Part shown: positions 35,248-43,951 of the stretch, piece after piece
Position numbering within the stretch: position 1 is the stretch's first letter
Layout of the letters: each line of letters opens with the position of its first letter
Assembly (NCBI RefSeq): GCF_036898825.1
Contig: NZ_JARUND010000001.1
Span: 682,001-746,000 of the forward strand
From: Streptomyces sp. B21-083
Lineage (GTDB): Bacteria > Actinomycetota > Actinomycetes > Streptomycetales > Streptomycetaceae
Direction: 5' to 3'
DNA length: 64,000 nucleotides
Position numbers and translations under genes: made by a program
The notes under the pieces: model-generated
Databases searched by the model: none
Told to the model about the DNA's origin: nothing
Seen by the model: only the letters and a program-made list of their open reading frames with translations

Positions 35248-35459
35248 TACCTGGGGGCTGCGCCCCCAGACCCCCTGCCGGCCCTGAACGGGCCTTGTCC
35301 TCAAACGCCGGACGGGCTGGAAATGCGGGCCTGTACTGGAGGGGGACGGACTCAGTTGTCGGGAAGCGGTCGGGCTGGGGGTGCGGGCCCGCGCTGGAGG
35401 AGGGCCGAGCCCAGTTGCAGGGGAATGTCCGGGCTTGGGGTACGGGCCTGCACTGAAAT
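35248..35459. repeat. Dispersed hairpin element followed by 58/59-bp tandem repeat
   Basis: The gene-free stretch 35198-35586 begins with a GGGGGCTGCGCCCCC hairpin (about 35250-35270) and a CCTCAAACGCCGGACGGGCT segment, both recurrent Streptomyces intergenic sequences. After it come about two and a half degenerate tandem copies starting CGGGCT(G/T)G at 35313, 35371 and 35430 (periods 58 and 59). No coding sequence is credible here. Confidence 0.75.
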
Positions 35460-35586
35460 CCGTCCACTACGGCCACTCCGGCTATCAGGTCAAGCGTCCC
35501 GGACTATTGACTCCGTCACCCTGCTGTAGCGATCCTCATCACAGATTTGCGCGAGCCATGACAACCTTTGTGCGAGGACGTGAGTG

Positions 35587-37659
35587 ATGACCGAGCCTGC
35601 TTTCCCCCCTCGCCCGCGTCGCGGTCGCAGACCCCTGACCGTGCTGCCCCTGCTGCTGGCCGTACTGGCGCTGATGCTCGGCACCGGGCCCAGCTCGGCG
35701 GCCGGCGCGGAGTGGTGGACGCCGACCGCGCGCCCGACGCCCGACTCCCAGATCAACGTCACGGGTGAGCCCTTCAAAGGCACCAACTCCCAGGGCGAGG
35801 TACAGGGGTTCGTCGACGCGCACAACCACCTGTTCTCCAACGAGGCCTTCGGCGGCCGGCTCATCTGCGGGAAGGTCTTCTCCACCAGCGGGATCGCCGA
35901 CGCGCTCAAGGACTGTCCCGAGCACTACCCGGACGGCACCCTCGCGATCTTCGACTACATCACCCACGGCGGCGACGGCAAGCACGACCCGGTCGGCTAT
36001 CCGACGTTCAAGGACTGGCCCGCGTACGACTCGATGACCCATCAGGCGAACTACTACGCCTGGATCGAGCGCGCCTGGCGCGGCGGCCAGCGCGTGCTGG
36101 TCAACGACCTGGTCACCAACGGCATGATCTGCTCGATCTACCCGTTCAAGGACCGCAGCTGCGACGAGATGACGTCCATCCGCCTCCAGGCGAAACTGAC
36201 CTACCAGCTCCAGGACTTCATCGACGCCCAGTACGGCGGCACCGGCAAGGGCTGGTTCCGGATCGTCACCGACAGCGCACAGGCGCGTGAGGTGATCAAG
36301 CAGGGCAAGCTGGCCGTCGTCCTCGGTGTCGAGACGTCCGAGCCCTTCGGCTGCAAGCAGATCCTGGACATCGCGCAGTGCAGCAAGGCCGACATCGACA
36401 AGGGTCTCGACGAGCTGTACGGCCTCGGTGTGCGCAGCATGTTCCTGTGCCACAAGTTCGACAACGCGCTGTGCGGGGTGCGGTTCGACGAGGGCGGTCT
36501 CGGTACGGCGATCAACGTCGGCCAGTTCCTGTCGACGGGCACCTTCTGGCAGACGGAGAAGTGCACGACCGCGATGCACGACAACCCCATCGGCGGCGCC
36601 ACGGCGACCAGCGCGACGGAGGAACTCCCCGCGGGCACCGAGTTGCCGACGTACTCCTCGGACGCGCAGTGCAACAAGCGGGGGCTCACCTCGCTCGGCG
36701 AGTACGCGGTGCGCGGCATGATGAAGCGCAAGATGATGCTGGAGATCGACCACATGGGGGTCAAGGCGGCCGGTCAGGCGATGGACATCATGGAGTCGGA
36801 GTCCTACCCGGGCGTGCTCTCCTCGCACAGCTGGATGGACCTCAACTGGACCGACCGGGTCTACGCTCTCGGCGGCTTCATCGCCCAGTACATGCACTCC
36901 TCCAAGGAGTTCGTCGCGGAGGCCGCGCGCACCGACGCCCTGCGCACCAAGTACGACAAGGGCTACGGCTACGGCACCGACTTCAACGGCATCGGCGACC
37001 ACCCCGCCCCGCGCGGCACGGACACGGGTACGACGGTCAAGTACCCCTTCACCAGTGTCGACGGCGGCTCGGTGATCGACCGGCAGACCACCGGGTCCCG
37101 CACCTGGGACATCAACACGGACGGTGCCGCGCACGTCGGCCTGATCCCGGACTGGATCCAGGACATCAAGCAGGTCGGCGGCGCCGACGCGGTGAGCGAC
37201 CTGTTCCGGGGCGCCGAGTCCTACCTCGACACCTGGGACGCCACGGAGACCCACAAGGCCGGGGTGAACCTCGCCAAGGGCGTGACGGCGACGGCCAGTT
37301 CGTCGGAGTCCAACCCGGTCACCAGCTACCAGCCCGGCCGGGCCGTGGACGGCGACTCGGGCAGCCGCTGGGCGAGCGACTGGAGCGACGACCAGTGGCT
37401 CCAGCTCGACCTCGGGACGACGAGCCTGGTCAAGCGGGTCACCCTCGACTGGGAGAAGGCGTTCGGGAAGTCGTACCGCATCGAACTCTCCACCGACGGC
37501 ACGACCTGGCAGACCGTCTGGTCCACGACCGTCGGCGACGGCGGCCTGGACACCGCGCAGTTCTCGGGGATCCCGGCCCGTTATGTGCGCGTCCACGGAC
37601 TGGATCGGGGCACGGACTGGGGATACTCACTCTACGAAGTAGGTGTCTACAGCAGCTGA
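35587..37659 (+). CDS. Secreted membrane-dipeptidase-like protein with discoidin (F5/8 C) domain
   Basis: 690 aa from ATG 35587 (GAGGA nine bases before; the adjacent GTG 35584 adds one residue). The signal peptide is VLPLLLAVLALMLGTGPSSA. The catalytic region has VDAHNHLFSNEAF (metal-binding HxH), LAVVLGVETSEPFGC, RSMFLCHKFDNALCG, MLEIDHMGVKAAGQ and GVLSSHSWMD, matching a peptidase M19/amidohydrolase-like barrel with several Cys that may form disulfides. The last 135 residues (VKRVTLDWEKAFGKSYRIEL, ARYVRVHGL) are a carbohydrate-binding F5/8 type C domain. Probably extracellular, surface- or polysaccharide-binding hydrolase. Confidence 0.85.
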   Translation: MTEPAFPPRPRRGRRPLTVLPLLLAVLALMLGTGPSSAAGAEWWTPTARPTPDSQINVTGEPFKGTNSQGEVQGFVDAHNHLFSNEAFGGRLICGKVFSTSGIADALKDCPEHYPDGTLAIFDYITHGGDGKHDPVGYPTFKDWPAYDSMTHQANYYAWIERAWRGGQRVLVNDLVTNGMICSIYPFKDRSCDEMTSIRLQAKLTYQLQDFIDAQYGGTGKGWFRIVTDSAQAREVIKQGKLAVVLGVETSEPFGCKQILDIAQCSKADIDKGLDELYGLGVRSMFLCHKFDNALCGVRFDEGGLGTAINVGQFLSTGTFWQTEKCTTAMHDNPIGGATATSATEELPAGTELPTYSSDAQCNKRGLTSLGEYAVRGMMKRKMMLEIDHMGVKAAGQAMDIMESESYPGVLSSHSWMDLNWTDRVYALGGFIAQYMHSSKEFVAEAARTDALRTKYDKGYGYGTDFNGIGDHPAPRGTDTGTTVKYPFTSVDGGSVIDRQTTGSRTWDINTDGAAHVGLIPDWIQDIKQVGGADAVSDLFRGAESYLDTWDATETHKAGVNLAKGVTATASSSESNPVTSYQPGRAVDGDSGSRWASDWSDDQWLQLDLGTTSLVKRVTLDWEKAFGKSYRIELSTDGTTWQTVWSTTVGDGGLDTAQFSGIPARYVRVHGLDRGTDWGYSLYEVGVYSS

Positions 37660-37681
37660 GTTCCATATCTAGGGGGAGTCC

Positions 37682-38275
37682 ATGGCACGCAAGCCGTCGG
37701 CCGAGCGGCGCCGGCAGCTGACCGAGGCGGCCATCCGCGCGATGACCCGGGACGGCGTCCCCAGGACGACGACCCGGTCCATCGCGGCCGAGGCCGGCGT
37801 GTCACTGAGCGTCTTCCACTACTGCTTCGACTCCAAGCAGGCCCTGATCGAGTCGGTCATCACGACGATCATGGACCACTACGTCGATGTGGTGCGCGAG
37901 GCGATCCAGCCCCAGTCCACCCTGCGGGAGACCGTCAGGGCGGGCTTCAGGGCGTACTGGGACCATGTGGCGGCCCACCCGGGCGAGCACATGCTGACGT
38001 ACGAACTCACCCAGTACGCCCTGCGCGAGCCGGGGTTCGCGCATCTGGCACGCCGGCAGTACGAGCTGTACGCCGAGACGTACGCCGAACTGCTGGAGCA
38101 GCTGCGCGAGACGATGGAGTTCGAACTGAGCGTGCCCGTCCCGGTGTTGGCCCGTTATCTGGCCGCGATGACGGACGGGCTGACGCTCAACTTCCTGGCC
38201 CTCGGCGACGAGAAGGCCTGCACGGAGATCCTCGACACGGTCACCGACCATGTGGCCGCCCTCGTACGGGAGTAG
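37682..38275 (+). CDS. TetR family transcriptional regulator
   Basis: 197 aa with an N-terminal TetR_N domain (AIRAMTRDGVPRTTTRSIAA, GVSLSVFHYCFDSKQALIES) and an all-helical ligand domain (TYELTQYALREPGFAHLARR). GGGGGAG lies upstream of the ATG. It is 22 bases after the dipeptidase-like gene and may be co-transcribed, and it is convergent with a quinone reductase gene. Targets unknown. Confidence 0.9.
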   Translation: MARKPSAERRRQLTEAAIRAMTRDGVPRTTTRSIAAEAGVSLSVFHYCFDSKQALIESVITTIMDHYVDVVREAIQPQSTLRETVRAGFRAYWDHVAAHPGEHMLTYELTQYALREPGFAHLARRQYELYAETYAELLEQLRETMEFELSVPVPVLARYLAAMTDGLTLNFLALGDEKACTEILDTVTDHVAALVRE

Positions 38276-38283
38276 CCCGTACG
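38263..38283. terminator. Short hairpin across the TetR stop codon
   Basis: CGTACGGG (38263-38270) pairs perfectly with CCCGTACG (38276-38283) around AGTAG, between two convergent genes. Confidence 0.5.
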
Positions 38284-38298
38284 GGACTCCCGCCCCCG

Positions 38299-38943
38299 CT
38301 ACGGGGCTATCGCCAGCAGCCGTTCGGCGTACTCCGTGAGGTACTCCTCCCGCTGCTTCACCGACGCCTCCCCCGGGGAGCGGGCGACGAACGGGGGCAG
38401 CACGTCGAAGCCGAGGCAGCCGAGGATGCCGTGGTGGATGGGCCAGAGGGCGCGGTCCAGGTCCTCGTCGGTGCCGCCCGGGCCGTACAGGCCGGAGGGG
38501 GTGCCGGTGGTCGTGCAGACCAGGGCACGTCTGCCTCCTAGCGGTCCGGTGTCGTAGGCGCGTCCCTCTCCGTAGGCGAAACCGCGGGCCATCGTGCGGT
38601 CGATCCAGCCCTTGAGGATGGCCGGCATTCCGGACCACCACAGCGGGAACTGGAGGATCATCAGATCGCACCGGGCGACCTTCTCCTGCTCCGCGAGGAC
38701 GTCGGGCGGGGTCTCGTGCGCCGCCGACACGCGTTCCTGCTCGGCGACGACATCCAGGAAGTCCGGGTCGGTCCAGACTCCGGGGAAGTCCTCGGCGTCG
38801 ACCGCCGCCTTCCAGCCGAGCCGGTACAGGTCGCTGACCACGACCTCGTGCCCGGCCCGCTTCAGGACGTCCACGGCTCTGACCTTCAACGCGCCGTTGA
38901 AGGAGCAGAGTTCGGGGTGAGCGAAAACGATCAGTACGTTCAC
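38299..38943 (-). CDS. NAD(P)H:quinone oxidoreductase, flavodoxin-like fold (NQO1/MdaB family)
   Basis: 214 aa. MNVLIVFAHPELCSFNGALK is the standard FMN/FAD-binding start, DLMILQFPLWWSGMPAILKGW the isoalloxazine-contacting region, and GRRALVCTTTGTPSGLYGPGG the third cofactor loop. Probably a cytoplasmic two-electron quinone reductase protecting from redox cycling. The convergent TetR gene could regulate it, but no operator was identified. Confidence 0.92.
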   Translation of the reverse strand: MNVLIVFAHPELCSFNGALKVRAVDVLKRAGHEVVVSDLYRLGWKAAVDAEDFPGVWTDPDFLDVVAEQERVSAAHETPPDVLAEQEKVARCDLMILQFPLWWSGMPAILKGWIDRTMARGFAYGEGRAYDTGPLGGRRALVCTTTGTPSGLYGPGGTDEDLDRALWPIHHGILGCLGFDVLPPFVARSPGEASVKQREEYLTEYAERLLAIAP

Positions 38944-38978
38944 AGTGGGGGGTCTCCTCAGATCGTCCGTGCTGAGCC

Positions 38979-39051
38979 GTTCGGACTGAGTCGTTGTGTT
39001 CGGTCAAGTCGTCGTGTTCAGTTGAATCGTTGCGTTCGGTTGAGTGGTTCT
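38979..39051. repeat. 18-bp degenerate tandem repeat
   Basis: Four consecutive units begin with GTTCGG or GTTCAG at 38979, 38998, 39016 and 39034 (19, 18, 18 and 18 bp), each with a TGAGTCGTT-like middle. It occupies the upstream region of the quinone reductase gene and the downstream region of the histidine kinase gene, both on the minus strand. Confidence 0.75.
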
Positions 39052-39078
39052 TTCTGTTCGCCCCGCTGTCCGGTTCGA

Positions 39079-40542
39079 TCAGCTGTTCAGTGGCCCGTCC
39101 GCGCTGTCCGACCTGTCCGTCCTGTCGAGGGGGATGCGCAGGGTGAAGGCGGTCTCGCCGGGGCGGCTGGTCACGTCGAGGGTGCCGTCGTGCGCCCGGA
39201 CCAGGGACAGGGCGACCGCGAGGCCGAGACCGCTGCCGCCCCGGTCGCGGCTGCGGGCCTTGTCGACGCGGTAGAAGCGGTCGAAGACCCGGTCCCGGTC
39301 GGCGGCCGGGATGCCGGGGCCCGCGTCGACGACCCGGACCACCGCGTGACCGTCGTCGACTCCCACCTCCAGGGACACCGCTGTGCCGGCTGGTGTGTGC
39401 ACGGCCGCGTTGGTCAGCAGGTTGTCCAGGACCTGCCGGATACGCAGCGGGTCAAGACGCAGCCGCAGTTGCTTCGGGGGCGCCGTCACCGTCAGGGGAC
39501 GCTCCGGGTGGCCCGCGCGGAAGGCGTCCGCCGCCTGGCCGGCCAGTTCGACCAGGTCGGCGCGCTCCGGGCGCAGCGGGGTCTCGACCTGGGCCGCGTC
39601 CAGCCGGGCCAGCAGCAGCAGGTCGTCGAGCAGGACGCCCATCCTGGCCGCCTCGGCGCGCAGCCGGGCCAGATGCCTGTCCCGTTCGCCGGGCTCGTTG
39701 GCGGCGGCGTACTGGAAGAGGTCCGCGTAGCCCCGTACCGACATCAGGGGTGTACGCAGTTCGTGCGAGGCGTCGGCGACGAAGCGGCGCAGGCGCTGTT
39801 CGGCCTCGGTGCGCACGGCGAGCGAGTCGTCGATGTGTTCGAGCATGGTGTTGAACGCGGTGCGCAGTTCCTCGACCTCGGGTCCGCCGTCGCCCCGGTC
39901 GGCGCGTACGGGCAGCCGGGCGGAGTCGGTGAAGTCGTGGGAGGTGATGCCGCGGGCGGTGTGGGCCATGTCGCTGAGGGGCCGGAGGCCGCGCCGCAGC
40001 ACCGCGCGGCCGAGGACCACGAGGCCGAGGAGGGCGACCGCGAAGGCGACGACCTGGACCGTGACCAGCCGGTCCATGGTGTTCTCCATGTCCTCCAGGG
40101 GCGCCGCGGTGACCAGCACGACCCCGTCCTCGACCTCGCAGGCACGCAGGCGGTAGGACTCCCCGCCGATCCGCGCGGTGCGCAGCACGTCGGCGCCGGA
40201 GGTCCGCACGGCCTCGGCGGTGGCGAGGAGTTCGCTGGCGTCCGACGGCACGTCGGCGGGCTTACGGATGACAGGTTCGGGGCCCGAGATCTTGTACGAG
40301 GCGCTGTACCAGCCCCAGTAGGGCTTGTCCTGGACGCCGCCGTACGCCACCACGTCCTTGGCCTGGCTGGTCTGGACGTGCGTCATCTGGTCGCTGAGCT
40401 GGCGTACCAGGTACTCCCGCATGTACATCGAGAGCGACGCGCCGACGACGGCGAACACGACCAGCGAGAGCACGCCGATGCCCAGCGCCAACCGCGTGCC
40501 CAGCCGCAGCCTGCGGTAGTTCTCCCGGCAGCGGCGGATCAC
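39079..40542 (-). CDS. Sensor histidine kinase
   Basis: 487 aa. Membrane segment 1 (LALGIGVLSLVVFAVVGASL), an extracytoplasmic sensor of about 120 residues with a YGGVQDKPYWGWYSASYK stretch, membrane segment 2 (LVTVQVVAFAVALLGLVVLG), HAMP, then HisKA with FVADASHELRTPL (phospho-His) and HATPase with DNLLTNAAVHT and DRGGSGLGLA. The GTG start overlaps the stop of the response regulator gene (GTGA). It probably phosphorylates that regulator in response to an envelope signal. Confidence 0.93.
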   Translation of the reverse strand: MIRRCRENYRRLRLGTRLALGIGVLSLVVFAVVGASLSMYMREYLVRQLSDQMTHVQTSQAKDVVAYGGVQDKPYWGWYSASYKISGPEPVIRKPADVPSDASELLATAEAVRTSGADVLRTARIGGESYRLRACEVEDGVVLVTAAPLEDMENTMDRLVTVQVVAFAVALLGLVVLGRAVLRRGLRPLSDMAHTARGITSHDFTDSARLPVRADRGDGGPEVEELRTAFNTMLEHIDDSLAVRTEAEQRLRRFVADASHELRTPLMSVRGYADLFQYAAANEPGERDRHLARLRAEAARMGVLLDDLLLLARLDAAQVETPLRPERADLVELAGQAADAFRAGHPERPLTVTAPPKQLRLRLDPLRIRQVLDNLLTNAAVHTPAGTAVSLEVGVDDGHAVVRVVDAGPGIPAADRDRVFDRFYRVDKARSRDRGGSGLGLAVALSLVRAHDGTLDVTSRPGETAFTLRIPLDRTDRSDSADGPLNS

Positions 40543-41237
40543 TCGCCGACCTGCCGGACCACGTAGCCGACGCCCCGGACGGTGTGGATGAGCGGTTCGT
40601 CGTGTTGGTCGGGGTCGTCGAGCTTGCGGCGCAGCCGGCTGACGACCAGTTCCACGACGTTGGACCGGCCGCCGAAGCCGTACTCCCAGACATGGTCGAG
40701 GATCTGGGCCTTCGTCAGGACGGTCGGTGACTTGCGCATCAGGTAGCGCAGCACCTCGTACTCGGTCGGGGTGAGCGTGAGCCGTTTGTCGCCGCGTCTC
40801 ACCTCGCGGGTGTCCTCGTCCATCGTCAGGTCGGCCACCCGGAGCACGGACCGCTGGAAACCGGGGCCCGCGCTGCGGCGCAGCACGGTCCGCAGCCTGG
40901 CCATGAGTTCCTCGACGGCGAAGGGTTTGACCAGGTAGTCGTCGCCGCCCCGAGTGAGGCCGGCGACCCGGTCGGCGACTCCGTCCCGGGCGGTGAGGAA
41001 GACCACGGGAACCATCGTGCCCGACAGCCGCAGCCGGTCGAGCACGGCGAAGCCGTCGAGGCCCGGGAGCATCAGGTCGAGCACCACGATGTCGGGACGG
41101 AACTCGGCGGCCCTGGTCAGCGCCTCCTCACCGGAGTACGCGGTGACCGCCTCCCAGCCCTCGTAGCGGGCGACCGTCGCGACCAGGTCGGCGATGGGCG
41201 GATCGTCGTCCACGACGAGAAGTCGTACTTTTTCCAC
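40539..41237 (-). CDS. OmpR-family response regulator
   Basis: 232 aa from GTG 41237 (VEKVRLLVVDDDPP); GTG 41255 and TTG 41306 are in-frame alternatives and the ribosome site is weak for all. The receiver domain has DDDPP, phospho-acceptor DLMLPG, LTAR and K in DYLVKPF; the C-terminal winged helix has LTPTEYEVLRYLM and RGVGYVVR. It is divergent from the ferric-reductase/FMN/ApbE module, and the shared intergenic region carries an 11-bp direct repeat typical of OmpR-type sites. Confidence 0.92.
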   Translation of the reverse strand: MEKVRLLVVDDDPPIADLVATVARYEGWEAVTAYSGEEALTRAAEFRPDIVVLDLMLPGLDGFAVLDRLRLSGTMVPVVFLTARDGVADRVAGLTRGGDDYLVKPFAVEELMARLRTVLRRSAGPGFQRSVLRVADLTMDEDTREVRRGDKRLTLTPTEYEVLRYLMRKSPTVLTKAQILDHVWEYGFGGRSNVVELVVSRLRRKLDDPDQHDEPLIHTVRGVGYVVRQVGE

Positions 41238-41317
41238 GTGCTCATACTGCTGCACGCTGCTCGCAGCGCCATACCCTCCTCCGTCCGTACGCGTGATCGA
41301 TAACAAGTTGAAAGTCC

Positions 41318-41339
41318 AACGACAGCTGAATGACAGCTA
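41318..41339. promoter_or_regulatory. 11-bp direct repeat, likely OmpR-type response-regulator site
   Basis: AACGACAGCTG (41318-41328) is followed directly by AATGACAGCTA (41329-41339), nine of eleven bases identical and exactly one helical turn apart. It lies about 50 bases before the reductase GTG and 80 bases from the response-regulator start. Confidence 0.65.
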
Positions 41340-41387
41340 CCGCCGGTCAGACTCGGGGTCCCTGGACCCGATCAAGGAGCACCGTCA

Positions 41388-42725
41388 GTGACGACCGTCC
41401 AATCGCCTCCCGCGCCCCCCACGGCGATACGGCCCAAAGTGGTGGCCCGCACGGGCCTGTACGCCGTGCTGGCCGCCAATGTCGCTGCCGTGACCGTCTT
41501 CTTCGCACAGGCCGGGTTCGCGTCGAACGCGCTGATCGTGCTGGGCCGGCTGGCCGGGCTGTACGGCGCCCTCTTCATGGCCTTCCAGCTGGTGCTGGTG
41601 GCCCGGCTGCCGTGGCTGGACCACCGCATCGGCATGGACCGGCTGACCACCTGGCACCGCTGGGTCGGCTTCGGGCTGCTGTGGACACTGATGTCCCACG
41701 CGGTGTTCATCACCTTCGGCTACGCCGAGGGTGCCTCCGTGGGCCCGGTCGACGAGCTGGTGGAGCTGGCCGAGACCACCGAGGGCGTGCTCCGCGCGAT
41801 CGTCGCCCTCGTCCTGATCATGGTCATCGGTGCGGTCTCAGCGCGCTACGCCCGCCGCCGGCTCTCCTACGAGACCTGGCACTTCATCCACCTGTACACC
41901 TACGTGGCGGTGGTCCTGGCGTTCACCCACCAGGTCGGTGTCGGTACGACGTTCACCTCGTCGTCCGCCGCCACCACGTACTGGTGGGCCCTGTGGAGCG
42001 TGGCGCTCGGTTCGGTGTTCCTGGGCCGGGTGGTACTGCCGCTGCGTAAGAACCTCCGGCACCAGCTGCGTGTCTCGGCCGTCGTCCCCGAGGCCGACAA
42101 CGTCGTCTCGATCTACATGACGGGCCGCGACCTCGACAAGCTGCCCGCCCGCGCCGGCCAGTTCTTCCTGTGGCGGTTCCTCACCAAGGACCGCTGGTGG
42201 CAGGCGAACCCGTTCTCGCTGTCGGCGGCGCCCGACGGCACATCGCTGCGGCTCACCGCGAAGGTGGCCGGTGACGGCACCGCCGCCCTGCGGCACATCC
42301 CGGTCGGCACCCGGGTCTTCGCCGAGGGCCCGTACGGCGCGTTCACCGCGATGCACCGCACCCGGCCGGAGGCCGTCCTCATCGCCGGCGGCGTGGGCGT
42401 CACGCCGATCCGCGCGCTGCTGGAGGAGATCCAGGGCCACGCCGTGGTCATCTACCGGGTCGCCAGGGACCAGGACGCCGTCCTCTACGAGGAGCTGCGG
42501 GACATCGCCCACGCCAAGGGTGCCGAGCTGCACCTGGTGAGCGGGCCCGCCGTCCCCGACCGGCTGGCCCCGGCCGCGCTGGCCGAGCTGGTGCCGGACA
42601 TCACGGACCGCGACGTCTTCCTGTGCGGCCCGCCGCCCATGATGAACGCGGTGCTGCGCAGCCTGCGGGAGCTGGGCGTGCCCCGGTCGCAGACCCACTT
42701 CGAGCGCTTCAGCCTGGCCGGATAA
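41388..42725 (+). CDS. Ferric-reductase-like transmembrane flavoprotein
   Basis: 445 aa. The N-terminal half has six membrane segments with a heme-type His set (TWHRWVGFGL, MSHAVFITFGY, TWHFIHLYTYV, LAFTHQVG), as in the Ferric_reduct family. The C-terminal half is a ferredoxin-reductase module: FAD site ANPFSLSAAPDG, NAD site LIAGGVGVTPIRALLEEI and CGPPPMMNAVLRSL. It should move electrons from cytoplasmic NAD(P)H through b-type heme to the outer face of the membrane. The next two genes encode a likely acceptor and its flavinylating enzyme. Confidence 0.9.
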   Translation: MTTVQSPPAPPTAIRPKVVARTGLYAVLAANVAAVTVFFAQAGFASNALIVLGRLAGLYGALFMAFQLVLVARLPWLDHRIGMDRLTTWHRWVGFGLLWTLMSHAVFITFGYAEGASVGPVDELVELAETTEGVLRAIVALVLIMVIGAVSARYARRRLSYETWHFIHLYTYVAVVLAFTHQVGVGTTFTSSSAATTYWWALWSVALGSVFLGRVVLPLRKNLRHQLRVSAVVPEADNVVSIYMTGRDLDKLPARAGQFFLWRFLTKDRWWQANPFSLSAAPDGTSLRLTAKVAGDGTAALRHIPVGTRVFAEGPYGAFTAMHRTRPEAVLIAGGVGVTPIRALLEEIQGHAVVIYRVARDQDAVLYEELRDIAHAKGAELHLVSGPAVPDRLAPAALAELVPDITDRDVFLCGPPPMMNAVLRSLRELGVPRSQTHFERFSLAG

Positions 42726-42735
42726 GAGGAACATC

Positions 42736-43134
42736 GTGAAACGAGCACTCCCTGTACTGGTCCTGAGCGTCGCGGGCCTGGTCCCCGTCTGGCTCTACGA
42801 GCCGTCGCCCGCCGTCACGTCCTCGGCCTCGACCCCGCCAGCGTCGACCTCGACCTCGTCGTCCGGCTCCTCCGGTTCCACGGTCGTCGCCGGTCCCACC
42901 GTTCCCACGGAGAAGGGTGACGTCCAGGTCGAGGTGACGTTCGCGGGCTCGAAGATCTCCTCGGTGCGGATGCTGAAGCAGCCGAACCACCCGCAGACCA
43001 CCGCCGCCGTACCGGTCCTGATCAAGGAGACGCTGGCCGCGCAGAGCGCCGAGGTCGACACCGTCTCCGGCGCCACCATCACCAGCGGCGGCTACAAGAA
43101 GTCCCTCCAGGCAGCGATCGACGCGAAGGGCTGA
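42736..43134 (+). CDS. Exported FMN-binding domain protein (covalently flavinylated)
   Basis: 132 aa. An N-terminal signal/anchor (LPVLVLSVAGLVPVWLY) and a Ser/Thr linker precede an FMN_bind domain. DTVSGATITSGGY carries the D-x-x-S-G-A-T flavinylation motif whose Thr receives FMN from ApbE. It probably accepts electrons from the ferric-reductase-like protein on the outer face of the membrane. It lies 10 bases after the reductase and 4 bases before apbE. Confidence 0.9.
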   Translation: MKRALPVLVLSVAGLVPVWLYEPSPAVTSSASTPPASTSTSSSGSSGSTVVAGPTVPTEKGDVQVEVTFAGSKISSVRMLKQPNHPQTTAAVPVLIKETLAAQSAEVDTVSGATITSGGYKKSLQAAIDAKG

Positions 43135-43138
43135 GGGG

Positions 43139-43861
43139 ATGCGGCGCGTCGAGCACATCATGGGGTTCCCGATCTCGCTGCGGATCGACGACGGACACGC
43201 TCCGGCTGAGGCGGCGGACGCCGTGTTCGCCTGGCTCCACGAGGTCGACGCGCGGTTCAGCCCGTTCAAGCCGGACAGCGAGGTGTCCCGCCTCGGCCGG
43301 GGCGAGCTGGATTCCGGCGCGCTGAGCGCGGACCTCACCGAGGTGCTCGACCTGTGCGAGGAGTACCGGGTCGCGACCGGCGGCGCGTTCGACGTACGGC
43401 TGCCCGGCCGTGGCCTCGATCCGTGCGCGATGGTGAAGGGCTGGGCGGTACAGCGGGCGGCGGAGCTGCTGGAGACAGCGGGCGTACGGACGTACTGCCT
43501 GAACGCCGGCGGTGACGTGGTCGCCGCCGGGCGCCCCTGGCGGGTCGGTGTACGGCATCCCGAGCACGCCGACCAGCTGTGCACGGTGCTGGAGATCACC
43601 GAGGGGGGTGTGGCGACCTCCGCCCGCTACGAGCGGGGCGATCACATCCTCGACGGTCGCACCGGCCGCCCGGCGACCGGACTGCTGAGCCTGACCGTCG
43701 TCGCCCCCACGCTCACCGAGGCGGACGCCACGGCGACGGCCGCGTTCGCGATGGGCGCGGAGGGCATCGACTGGGCCGCCGCGCGAAAGGGCTGCGAGGT
43801 GTTCGCGGTGGACGCCGACCGGCACGTGTTCCGGACCCCGGGACTGCCGGTCGCCGCCTGA
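43139..43861 (+). CDS. apbE: FAD:protein FMN transferase (ApbE)
   Basis: 240 aa. HIMGFPISLRI at the N-terminus, VSRLGRGE, GGAFDVR, MVKGWAVQRA and LNAGGDVVAAG are ApbE signatures, and the C-terminal THILDGRTGRP equivalent reads DHILDGRTGRP. It moves FMN from FAD to the Thr of the FMN_bind domain encoded just upstream. It is shorter than E. coli ApbE and lacks a lipoprotein signal, so where it acts is not clear. Its stop precedes a hairpin. Confidence 0.92.
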   Translation: MRRVEHIMGFPISLRIDDGHAPAEAADAVFAWLHEVDARFSPFKPDSEVSRLGRGELDSGALSADLTEVLDLCEEYRVATGGAFDVRLPGRGLDPCAMVKGWAVQRAAELLETAGVRTYCLNAGGDVVAAGRPWRVGVRHPEHADQLCTVLEITEGGVATSARYERGDHILDGRTGRPATGLLSLTVVAPTLTEADATATAAFAMGAEGIDWAAARKGCEVFAVDADRHVFRTPGLPVAA

Positions 43862-43888
43862 ACCGCACCTACCCGGTGTGTACGTCCG

Positions 43889-43924
43889 TGTGGGCGCCCT
43901 CCGTCGTGGCGGTGGGCGCCCACA
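43889..43924. terminator. Hairpin terminator after apbE
   Basis: TGTGGGCGCCC (43889-43899) and GGGCGCCCACA (43914-43924) form a perfect 11-bp stem with a 14-base loop, between convergent apbE and the MBL-fold gene. Confidence 0.8.
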
Positions 43925-43951
43925 GGCGCGCGGTGTCCGGGTCCGTGGCCG

